Assembly: GCA_030601545.1 (NCBI GenBank) | Contig: JAUVTM010000008.1 | Coordinates: 1-16,745, forward strand | Reading direction: 5' to 3' | DNA from: Syntrophobacterales bacterium | GTDB taxonomy: Bacteria; Desulfobacterota; Syntrophobacteria; BM002 | DNA length: 16,745 nucleotides | Shown here: one piece after another, positions 1 to 6,408 of the stretch | How the letters are laid out: the number at the start of each line of letters is the position of its first letter | Numbering within the stretch: the stretch's first letter is position 1 | Made by a program: the position numbers and the translations under genes | Notes under the pieces: model-generated | What the model saw: the letters and a program-made list of their open reading frames with translations, nothing else | What the model was told of the DNA's origin: nothing | Database searches by the model: none

Positions 1-50
1 GACGCCATGCAGATCACGTTTTAACCGGTATGTCTGACTTCCGAACACCA

Positions 51-70
51 GGGGCGACCGCTGACGCCCC
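51..70 (+). terminator. GC-rich hairpin, possible weak terminator of an upstream gene
   Basis: The arms GGGGCG (51-56) and CGCCCC (65-70) pair perfectly around an 8-base loop. The first 24 bases of the window read as seven sense codons followed by TAA, so an upstream gene on the same strand may end at 24 and this hairpin may be its terminator. The following bases are pyrimidine-rich but contain no real T run, so intrinsic termination would be weak. Confidence 0.3.
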
Positions 71-165
71 CGATGTTTCTCTCGTCCTCTCTGCACGAAT
101 CATCGGCTAAGTCTTGATGTAATAGCAAAAAATGGGTTGCCATTGCAGAGATTTATGGTAAGATT

Positions 166-183
166 CATAGGAATTCCATAGGA
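166..183. repeat. Direct repeat CATAGGA x2, 11 bp apart
   Basis: CATAGGA occurs at 166-172 and again at 177-183, one helical turn apart and about 45 bases before the PhnD-like gene. Spacing of one turn on the same DNA face is typical of binding sites for response regulators or similar proteins. No binding protein can be named, and two 7-base copies could arise by chance. Confidence 0.3.
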
Positions 184-206
184 TATATGTCCAAATATCG
201 GTCACC

Positions 207-212
207 TATAAT
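207..212 (+). promoter_or_regulatory. -10-like box TATAAT before the regulatory gene pair
   Basis: A perfect TATAAT lies at 207-212. The hexamer 17 bases upstream, TATATG at 184-189, is a poor -35, so an activator might be needed, perhaps at the CATAGGA repeats. Initiation near 219 would leave only about eight bases before the ATG at 227. This is a weak promoter prediction. Confidence 0.25.
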
Positions 213-226
213 TTTCCATTGAGCCT

Positions 227-1201
227 ATGACTTCAGTGAATTTTTCGTTTCGCCTCTCCCACTTTTCCTTAAGGTTCCTGGTCGTCTTGCTTCTTCTTAC
301 ATATGGTTGCGGTCGAAGTGGGGACTCCCAGGTTGTTGACTTCAGCAATACCGTTTCTGTAGCTCGCCCAGGAGATCAGCCTAGAGAGCAGGATTCCCTG
401 CGGGTAGCGGTGGCTGCCATGATCTCTCCCAAGGAGACCTTCGTTTACTATCGTCAGATTCTAGACTACATAGGTACCAACTTGGGCAAGGATGTACAGC
501 TCGTTCAGCGTAAAACCTATGGCGAGATCAATGAGCTCTTCGGAAAAAGGGAGATTGATCTGGCTTTTGTCTGTTCCGGTCCTTACGCCACAGGGAAGGA
601 GAAATTCGGCTTTGAATTGCTGGCCACCCCTCAGGTCCAGGGCAGCCACTTCTACCATTCCTATCTGATCGTCAACAAGGACAGCAATTTCCACCGTCTT
701 GAAGACCTCAAGGGCCGAGTCTTCGCTTTCACCGACCCCGACTCCAATACGGGAAAGCTTGTGCCCACATACTGGCTGGCGCAGGTGGGGGCACGGCCTG
801 AGACCTTTTTCGGCAAGACCATATATACATACAGCCACGATAATTCCATTCTGGCAGTGGCAAGAGGGCTGGTGGATGGCGCAGCCATAGATGGGCTCAT
901 CTGGGAATACTATCACAGTAAAAATCCCACCTTTACATCCAGAACCCGGATCATTAAAAAATCAGAGCCCTACGGTATTCCGCCACTGGTTGCCGCAAAA
1001 CACTCGCCCCCGGAACTCAAGAAACGCATCAGTCAGTTACTGCTTTCTATGCACCGGGATCCTGAAGGGCGACATATTCTCAAGGAGTTGATGATTGACC
1101 GGTTTATACCGCCCAAGGAGGAGTGGTACGACACTATTCGGCTCATGAAACAGAGGCTTGCCTCATTGCACAAAAGGACTTATGCGGTTTCGAAGCCTTA
1201 A
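227..1201 (+). CDS. PhnD-like periplasmic substrate-binding lipoprotein (sensor component)
   Basis: This 324-residue protein belongs to the phosphate/phosphonate (PhnD, SsuA/transferrin-like) periplasmic binding family. Residues 14-27 are a hydrophobic signal segment followed by Cys28 (TYGC), a non-ideal lipobox suggesting a membrane-tethered lipoprotein. The binding fold starts near residue 58 (LRVAVAAM) and contains the family segments KTYGEINELF, DLAFVCSGPY and LKGRVFAFTDPDSNTG. No ABC permease or ATPase gene is nearby. Instead the stop codon overlaps a transmembrane sigma-54 activator by 20 bases, so a sensing role is likelier than transport. AioX of arsenite oxidation and the periplasmic domain of TtrS are precedents for PhnD-like sensors beside oxyanion-respiration genes. 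The start at 227 is kept because the signal peptide follows at once, although its ribosome site is weak. The ligand is unknown. Confidence 0.85.
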   Translation: MTSVNFSFRLSHFSLRFLVVLLLLTYGCGRSGDSQVVDFSNTVSVARPGDQPREQDSLRVAVAAMISPKETFVYYRQILDYIGTNLGKDVQLVQRKTYGEINELFGKREIDLAFVCSGPYATGKEKFGFELLATPQVQGSHFYHSYLIVNKDSNFHRLEDLKGRVFAFTDPDSNTGKLVPTYWLAQVGARPETFFGKTIYTYSHDNSILAVARGLVDGAAIDGLIWEYYHSKNPTFTSRTRIIKKSEPYGIPPLVAAKHSPPELKKRISQLLLSMHRDPEGRHILKELMIDRFIPPKEEWYDTIRLMKQRLASLHKRTYAVSKP

Positions 1202-3383
1202 GAGCAAATTGCTGCTACTAGTCTCAGCTTTGGTGATTGGGAGTGGTTTACTTATCTCGCTGGTGGTCACCCAGCGGTATAGTAAAAGCCTACTCGAGGC
1301 GGTGACCGCTCAAGCAGAAAATTTGGCGCACGCAACCGCCCTGGAGGCCACTGACAAGGTCCTTATCAACGACCTGGTTGCCCTCCAAAAAATGCTGGAC
1401 CATCAGCTGCGAAGCAACCCCTCAATTGCCTACCTTTTTATTTTGCAGGACGACCGGATTGTGGCCCACACCTTTACCAAAGGTGTTCCTGTCGATCTGA
1501 TCAGCGCTAATGAATTTGTTCCCGGGAAGAACAGTCATTTCCGGAAGATCACTTCCACCACCGGTGAACACTATCTGGATATTGCCTGGCCCATCTTCGG
1601 AGGAAAAGCGGGCTTTTTGCGCCTCGGGCATTCGGAAAAGCCCTACCGGCAGCAGATGGCCAAATTGTGGCTGCAGATGAGCGCACTCACCCTTGGAATT
1701 CTTTTATTCGCCCTAACAGTAACCCTTGTCCTGGTCAGAAGAGTTACTCGTCCCTTGGGAGCATTGGCGGAGGCTACTCGAAAGATAGACAAAGGAGAGC
1801 TTGATGTCAGGGTACAGGTGCAGGGGGAGGATGAGGTGGCTACCCTGGCCGATTCGTTCAATCATATGATTGAACGGATTGAGCACTACACCCAGCGGCT
1901 TGAGGAGCAGACTTTGGATCTGGAGCGCGCCCATCATCAGACCCGAACCGTTTGCGGGATAGTTCAGGAAATCGGTGCATTACGTTCCCTCCATGAAATA
2001 GGATCCACTCTCATTCAGACATTCCAGAATATTCTAAAATGCGGCCATATGGTTCTCCTGATTCTCAATGGCAACCGTGAGTTCCTTTTTGCTCTATCGG
2101 CGCGAGAAGTTAAGACTTTGAGAGAGTCTCAACACATTAAAACCGCTACTGCTGCTCTGGAGGGGTTGACAAACATCACTTTCACCAAGAAAAGGGGGTT
2201 GAGCCCTCCACTTGTTCCTGATGACTTTCAAGAGGCAGTTCGACAGGCCATCATTCCTCTCCATCATGAAAAGCAACTCCTTGGAGCTCTGGTCATTGGT
2301 TGCCCCGGAGGATGTAGCTGCAGTGTCGAGGAAATAGATGTCGTTGGCTTGATGCTGGGTCAGGCGGCCGGGGCTATTAAGCGAGCCGTCTTGCAGGAAG
2401 AAGAAATAAATGACCTCCAGAGGCGCCTTGAATCTTCGGCGGAATTCAGTGGTATCATTGGCAAAGACCCCAAGATGCAGTTGATCTACAAGCTGATTGA
2501 AGATATCGCCCCCACCGATGCCACTGTCCTGATCCAGGGGAAGAGCGGCACCGGCAAAGAACTGGTGGCTCGGGCTATCCACCGGCGGAGCCCACGCAAG
2601 AACAAGCCTTTTGTGGTCATCAATTGTTCTGCATATCCGGCTACCCTTCTTGAAAGCGAGCTCTTCGGTCACGAAAAAGGCGCCTTCACAGGTGCGATTC
2701 GGCAGAAATCCGGCCGCTTCGAGCAGGCCCATGGGGGTACGGTATTGTTGGATGAGATTGCCGAAATTTCCCCTTCGGCCCAGATAAAGCTGCTTCGTGT
2801 TCTTCAGACTCAGAAATTTGAACGGATTGGGGGTGAAAAGACTCTAAATGTGAATGTACGTATCATAGCTGCCACCAACAAGGAACTTTTGCAGCAAGTA
2901 AAGCAAGGCACTTTTAGAGAAGATCTCTACTATCGTCTCAACGTAATACCTATCAACCTGCCGCCCCTTGGTGAGCGGCGAAATGACATTCCCCTCCTGG
3001 CCCGCCATTTTCTGCGTCGTTTTGCGGCAGAGCAGAGCAAAAAAATTGACGACTTCAGCCCCGAGTCCCTGCGGCTGCTATTGGATTATCCTTGGGCGGG
3101 CAATGTCCGTGAACTGGAAAATACGGTTGAACACGCTACAGTCCTGGCCAAAGGAAGTCACATCGAGGCCTCAGACTTGCCCACCGTGCTCCATACTGCC
3201 GCAAAGACTGCGCAAAGGTCCACGCCCCCTACCCTAGTAGAGCACGAGAGCAAGCTGCTCGTAGAAGTGCTTGAGGATTGTGGGTGGAATAAAAAGCAAG
3301 CCGCCAAGCGTCTGGGCATAAGCCGCAGCACCCTTTATGAAAAGCTCAAGAAGTACCAGATCACCCAGCGCACCACGCATTAA
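1182..3383 (+). CDS. Transmembrane sigma-54-dependent transcriptional activator (sensor-HAMP-GAF-AAA+-HTH)
   Basis: This 733-residue enhancer-binding protein of the NtrC class has its own membrane sensor and no histidine-kinase domain. In order: a transmembrane helix at about 8-30; a periplasmic region to about 165; a second helix at about 165-188; HAMP (VTRPLGALAEATRKI onward) to about 240; a GAF-like region at about 255-405; the AAA+ domain with Walker A GKSGTGKE at 453-460, the sigma-54 contact loop GAFTGA at 500-505 and Walker B LLDEIAEI; and a C-terminal Fis-type HTH at about 704-725 (KKQAAKRLGISRSTLYEKL). ATG 1182 is chosen over an upstream TTG at 1158 because AAAAGGA precedes it and the first helix follows immediately. 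It overlaps the PhnD-like gene, so translation is probably coupled. It likely transduces a periplasmic signal, perhaps via that lipoprotein, to the promoter at 3691. Confidence 0.9.
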   Translation: MRFRSLKSKLLLLVSALVIGSGLLISLVVTQRYSKSLLEAVTAQAENLAHATALEATDKVLINDLVALQKMLDHQLRSNPSIAYLFILQDDRIVAHTFTKGVPVDLISANEFVPGKNSHFRKITSTTGEHYLDIAWPIFGGKAGFLRLGHSEKPYRQQMAKLWLQMSALTLGILLFALTVTLVLVRRVTRPLGALAEATRKIDKGELDVRVQVQGEDEVATLADSFNHMIERIEHYTQRLEEQTLDLERAHHQTRTVCGIVQEIGALRSLHEIGSTLIQTFQNILKCGHMVLLILNGNREFLFALSAREVKTLRESQHIKTATAALEGLTNITFTKKRGLSPPLVPDDFQEAVRQAIIPLHHEKQLLGALVIGCPGGCSCSVEEIDVVGLMLGQAAGAIKRAVLQEEEINDLQRRLESSAEFSGIIGKDPKMQLIYKLIEDIAPTDATVLIQGKSGTGKELVARAIHRRSPRKNKPFVVINCSAYPATLLESELFGHEKGAFTGAIRQKSGRFEQAHGGTVLLDEIAEISPSAQIKLLRVLQTQKFERIGGEKTLNVNVRIIAATNKELLQQVKQGTFREDLYYRLNVIPINLPPLGERRNDIPLLARHFLRRFAAEQSKKIDDFSPESLRLLLDYPWAGNVRELENTVEHATVLAKGSHIEASDLPTVLHTAAKTAQRSTPPTLVEHESKLLVEVLEDCGWNKKQAAKRLGISRSTLYEKLKKYQITQRTTH

Positions 3384-3429
3384 CCAGGTCCCCCCCGTCT
3401 TGTTCTCTCCCGTGCCTGAGGCGGAAAAA

Positions 3430-3450
3430 TGTGTCCGGATTCAGGACACA
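3430..3450. promoter_or_regulatory. Inverted repeat, candidate upstream activator (enhancer) site
   Basis: The arms TGTGTCC (3430-3436) and GGACACA (3444-3450) are perfect reverse complements around a 7-base spacer. No T run follows, so this is not a terminator. It lies about 277 bases before the predicted start of transcription at 3717, a little far but acceptable for a sigma-54 enhancer. The adjacent activator gene supplies a plausible binding protein with a Fis-type HTH. Confidence 0.5.
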
Positions 3451-3468
3451 GCTAAGAAGCTGATATCT

Positions 3469-3483
3469 TTAGATCAAATCTAA
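3469..3483. promoter_or_regulatory. Second inverted repeat in the enhancer region
   Basis: TTAGAT and ATCTAA form a perfect 6-bp dyad around the spacer CAA. It differs in sequence from the dyad centred at 3440, so it may serve another protein or be a chance AT-rich palindrome. Confidence 0.3.
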
Positions 3484-3690
3484 CTTTCCAATAATCGAGT
3501 CGCCAATCCATACATATCGCGGGGATTCAGTCCGACGTTTTGCATCACCTGGAGTGGGCTTTTTTCACGATTAACCTCATAATCTTTCCAATTTATATGA
3601 ATAAGTTTTGATTAAATCCTAATGACTTAACAGATCCTTTCCTGTTTTCTCTGCCAAATCCCCCTGATTTAACCTTCTAATTCCTAGGGA

Positions 3691-3706
3691 TGGCATAGGA
3701 TTTGCC
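3691..3706 (+). promoter_or_regulatory. Sigma-54 (-24/-12) promoter
   Basis: TGGCAT, five bases, then TTGC gives GG at 3692-3693 and GC at 3704-3705, the exact spacing of the -24/-12 elements. Transcription would start near 3717. The flanking gene is a sigma-54 activator and no other strong promoter was seen in front of the respiratory genes, so this probably drives the whole operon to the terminator at 16611. The same bases also form a dyad, ATGGCA/TGCCAT (3690-3708), so a repressor or other operator is an alternative or additional reading. Confidence 0.7.
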
Positions 3707-3774
3707 ATTATGAGGATACAGTGAACTCACCTAACGTCATTCTTGAGCCAAAACTAATGATCTCGGGGACTTGG

Positions 3775-4134
3775 ATGCAGGGACCAATTGTGGTGGTGGA
3801 TGGTGATGAGGCGCAGTGCCGCAATCTGTGCGACGTGCTGGAACGCGATCATTATTCAACCACTGCCTTGCATTCATTACTTAACTTGGAAGAAGAAATT
3901 CGGGAAACCGGACGCCGGGTGGTTATTTTGGACCTTGACACCTTACCTGTGAACAACCGGCTGTTCCGAACCCTCAGGAGAACGAATCCTGGAGTCTGCA
4001 TCCTCGGCCTCTCAAGTCGCTCATTCCATCCCGAACTCGAAGAGGCCATGAGCAAGTATATACACGCCTGCCTTGCTAAACCGGTGGACGATGAGGAGCT
4101 GATCTTTTGGGTCAAGAGCTTGGGTGACCTTTGA
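3775..4134 (+). CDS. Stand-alone response-regulator receiver domain protein
   Basis: This 119-residue protein is a single CheY-like receiver domain with no output domain. Numbered from ATG 3775, the acidic pocket is Asp9 and Asp11 (VVVDGDEAQ), the phospho-acceptor is Asp53 (VVILDLD), the switch residue is Ser80 and the conserved lysine is Lys102 in AKPVD, so it should be phosphorylatable. A GTG at 3721 would add 18 residues unlike a receiver. However, transcription from the -24/-12 promoter starts near 3717 and would leave that codon without a ribosome site, while ATG 3775 has GGGGA five bases upstream. No histidine kinase is encoded in the window, so its partner is elsewhere. As the first gene of the operon it could adjust the membrane activator or another kinase; that is a guess. 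Confidence 0.75.
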   Translation: MQGPIVVVDGDEAQCRNLCDVLERDHYSTTALHSLLNLEEEIRETGRRVVILDLDTLPVNNRLFRTLRRTNPGVCILGLSSRSFHPELEEAMSKYIHACLAKPVDDEELIFWVKSLGDL

Positions 4135-4139
4135 TGATG

Positions 4140-4156
4140 GTGTCGGCTAGCGACAC
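4140..4156. repeat. Short hairpin/dyad GTGTCG...CGACAC between receiver and octahaem genes
   Basis: A perfect 6-bp dyad with a 5-base loop fills half of the 37-base gap between the receiver stop and the octahaem cytochrome start, just before its ribosome site AAGGGAG at 4157-4163. There is no T run. It could be an RNA hairpin that sets mRNA processing or translation, or a protein-binding site. Its half-site GTGTC/GACAC matches the dyad at 3430-3450, with a spacer two bases shorter. Confidence 0.35.
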
Positions 4157-4171
4157 AAGGGAGCTTGGGGA

Positions 4172-5503
4172 ATGAAGGATAAGCTAAAGATATCGGAGAG
4201 AGTTAAGAGCATTCCAAAGATACCCTTGATCATCGGTGGTGTTTTCTTTGTTGCACTGGTGGTCGTTATCGTGACAACGATTGCTCTTAAGAGGGAGTTG
4301 GCCCACGAGGGAGCTAAGCTCGAGGGCAAGTTCACCAACAGGGCCGGCGCCACCTTTGTCAGCTCCGAGACATGCAAGAGGTGTCACGAAAGGACGTACT
4401 TGGAGTGGAAGACTTCCCTTCATTCCAGGATGATGCGTGATGTTAAGGTCGAGCCGTTGGCAAACATCGGGGATTTTGAGACGCCCAGCGATGTCAGGAC
4501 TTTTAGCAAGACAGACGTGGATTATACGTTGGGGAGCCAGTGGAGGCAGCAGTATGTGAAGAAAGAAGGTGAGGACTTCATCGTACTTCCCGCCCGCTAC
4601 AACGTGTCCAAGGGGGAATGGAAATCCTATTATCCCGATGAGCCGGCAAAAAGAGACTGGTTCAAAGAGTGCGCCGGATGTCATGCCACGGGCGTCAATC
4701 CGGAGAAGAAAGCTTTTGTCGAGATGGGGATTGCTTGTGAGGCTTGCCATGGCCCGGGCAGCAATCATGTTGAGGCTGTTCCCGGCTTCGAGATTCGCAC
4801 CATAATTAACGCCTCCCGGCTCACCCCGGCCGCAGCAGCTCAGATATGCGGTTCCTGCCACACCAGGGGCCATGACAAGACTGGTAAATACGCCTATCCG
4901 GTTCAGTACCAGACCCACAAGGGCGAAGCGAACCTGAGGTTTTACTTCAACGAGGCTAGCGCAGCTAACGGTTACACCGATTACTTCTGGCCCAGCGGGG
5001 AATCCAGGTACAGCAACCAGCAATATCTGGACTGGCAGAAGAGCGAGCACGCCAAGGTGGGTGTGGTTTGCGCCACCTGCCACAGTGTGCACGAGAGGAA
5101 GACCGGCATTGCCCCCAACGTGGACGCTTCCAACCTGCTCCTGGCCATTCGCTCCAAAACCAGGCTGTTTGAGGATCAGCTCTGCAAAAGCTGCCACACC
5201 ACGGTGCAGTACCGCTCCGTACACCGGATTCACACGTTTGGCAGTTGCGTTCGCTGTCACATGCCCAGAGTGGCGGCCATTGGCGAAGCCGGGGATGCAC
5301 ACAGTCACACTTTCAGATTCATGTACCCCCAGGCGACTCTGACGGCGGGTGGCCTGGACAAGCAACCCAACGCTTGCAACAGCTGCCATCATCACAAGAA
5401 TACACCCACTGAAGCTCTGGTCGGTTTTCTGGAGGCGGCCAAGAAAGAAGATATGCCCAAGCCCCCCGTCGTCCACCAAAGACCAGAGGGATCTAAGAGA
5501 TAG
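4172..5503 (+). CDS. Membrane-anchored octahaem c-type cytochrome (cytochrome c554-like family)
   Basis: This 443-residue protein carries eight CXXCH haem sites: CKRCH (from residue 68), CAGCH, CEACH, CGSCH, CATCH, CKSCH, CVRCH and CNSCH. An uncleaved hydrophobic helix at about 17-39 would tether it to the outer face of the inner membrane. The order of haem sites and the blocks YTLGSQWRQQY, CEACHGPG, HAKVGVVCATCH and CVRCHMPR resemble multihaem cytochrome c554-type proteins. It is clearly paralogous to the lipoprotein at 13545-14792. AAGGGAG eight bases before the ATG supports this start. As the first redox gene of the operon, followed by FeS and NrfD-like genes, it probably moves electrons between the quinone module and periplasmic partners. 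A catalytic role cannot be excluded. Confidence 0.85.
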   Translation: MKDKLKISERVKSIPKIPLIIGGVFFVALVVVIVTTIALKRELAHEGAKLEGKFTNRAGATFVSSETCKRCHERTYLEWKTSLHSRMMRDVKVEPLANIGDFETPSDVRTFSKTDVDYTLGSQWRQQYVKKEGEDFIVLPARYNVSKGEWKSYYPDEPAKRDWFKECAGCHATGVNPEKKAFVEMGIACEACHGPGSNHVEAVPGFEIRTIINASRLTPAAAAQICGSCHTRGHDKTGKYAYPVQYQTHKGEANLRFYFNEASAANGYTDYFWPSGESRYSNQQYLDWQKSEHAKVGVVCATCHSVHERKTGIAPNVDASNLLLAIRSKTRLFEDQLCKSCHTTVQYRSVHRIHTFGSCVRCHMPRVAAIGEAGDAHSHTFRFMYPQATLTAGGLDKQPNACNSCHHHKNTPTEALVGFLEAAKKEDMPKPPVVHQRPEGSKR

Positions 5504-5532
5504 CGAGCGAGGAATTAAGAAAATAACGCCCG

Positions 5533-6408
5533 ATGAACAAGACGGCGAAAAAAATAAGCAGACGCAGCGTGCTGAAACTCTTGGCTGGCGGCTCGATTTC
5601 CGCGGCGTTGGGAGCCCCGACCATCGTTTTTGCGCAGTCGCGGCGATATGCAAAGCTGGCCGATACCTTTCGATGCATCGGCTGTAAGCGGTGTATGTCT
5701 GCTTGCCAGCGGTGGAATGGACTAGAAATGGACAGGTATGAATTGATTACCGACCGTAACACGGACCTTACCGCGAACAGCTGGGTGGTGGTCAACCTCC
5801 GCGCCGACTCAGACAACCGCACGCAGCGACATTATCAACACTGGGCCTGCCAGCACTGCGAGCGGCCGGCCTGCGCCGGCGTCTGCCCGGTAACGGCCAT
5901 CACTAAACTTCCCCAGGGTCCGGTTGTCATCAATGAAAACAAGTGCATTGGCTGCCGCTACTGCTATCAGGCCTGCCCTTTCAAAATTCCTCGGTTTGAC
6001 TTTGAAAAACGGGTCACCCGAAAATGCCACCTTTGCTACAACCGGACCCCGCTGCTCAATTACATGAAACCGGCATGCGTGGCCGCCTGTCCGGTGGGTG
6101 CGCTTGCATTCGACTACAGGCACGAGATTGTGAAGGAGGCTCAGCGACGGGTCCGACGGCTTAAAAATCCCAGTTACATTATGGGCCTTAGCGAGGCCGG
6201 CGGAACCGACATGATAACCATTCTGCCCGCCAAACCTAAAAACATGGGCCTCGTGGTGGCACCAAAAAAGGTGGTGAACCACACCCTGGATAAAATCAGA
6301 ATCTCCGCTTCAGGCTTTGCGGCCGCTTCCGTCATAGCCGGAGCCATGTACCAATACTCAAACACGGACCAGCACCGAGATAAAGAAAAACATGAAGGCG
6401 AAGATTGA
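5533..6408 (+). CDS. Tat-exported 4x[4Fe-4S] ferredoxin-like subunit with C-terminal membrane helix (HybA/FdnH type)
   Basis: This 291-residue protein has a twin-arginine signal (SRRSVLK at 9-15, hydrophobic to about 33) and sixteen Cys in four cluster motifs. They begin with CIGCKRCMSAC at 48-58, then CQHCERPACAGVC, CIGCRYCYQAC and a final CHLC plus CVAAC pair. A hydrophobic stretch near residues 258-275 (ISASGFAAASVIAGAMYQY) is the C-terminal anchor found in HybA and FdnH-like subunits. The next gene, an NrfD/HybB-like quinone subunit, overlaps it by 17 bases, so the two should form a membrane complex that passes electrons between quinone and haem. The ribosome site is poor (GAGGA lies 19 bases upstream), and an in-frame stop at 5524-5526 rules out a longer start. 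Coupling to the upstream cytochrome is possible. Confidence 0.88.
   Translation: MNKTAKKISRRSVLKLLAGGSISAALGAPTIVFAQSRRYAKLADTFRCIGCKRCMSACQRWNGLEMDRYELITDRNTDLTANSWVVVNLRADSDNRTQRHYQHWACQHCERPACAGVCPVTAITKLPQGPVVINENKCIGCRYCYQACPFKIPRFDFEKRVTRKCHLCYNRTPLLNYMKPACVAACPVGALAFDYRHEIVKEAQRRVRRLKNPSYIMGLSEAGGTDMITILPAKPKNMGLVVAPKKVVNHTLDKIRISASGFAAASVIAGAMYQYSNTDQHRDKEKHEGED

Larger units (their letters stand above)
3384..3720. other. 337-base non-coding regulatory region
   Basis: No convincing gene lies between the activator and the receiver gene. The region holds a GTGTCC/GGACAC dyad (3430-3450), a TTAGAT/ATCTAA dyad (3469-3483), an AT-rich stretch around 3570-3620 and the -24/-12 promoter at 3691-3706. 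The AT-rich stretch includes TTGATT at 3608-3613, which matches only part of the IHF consensus. The order of distal dyads, bendable AT-rich DNA and a sigma-54 core promoter is the usual architecture of an enhancer-dependent promoter. No clear terminator for the activator gene is visible. Confidence 0.6.

Noticed and set aside
133..147. TGGGTTGCCATTGCA as a second sigma-54 promoter before the PhnD-like gene.
   Set aside because: The GG-to-GC spacing is one base short of the required distance, which normally abolishes sigma-54 promoter function.
2094..2732. Minus-strand open frame of about 212 codons inside the sigma-54 activator gene.
   Set aside because: It lies opposite the GAF-like and AAA+ regions, whose motifs are intact on the plus strand, and it has no recognisable features.
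3560..3565. Run of six T as a terminator for the activator gene.
   Set aside because: No stable GC-rich hairpin precedes it; only a 3-bp CAC/GTG pairing can be drawn.
4184..5653. A 489-codon open frame on the minus strand opposite the octahaem cytochrome and the start of the FeS gene.
   Set aside because: The plus-strand product has eight haem motifs and clear family blocks. The antisense product shows no domain and follows the codon bias of the sense gene.
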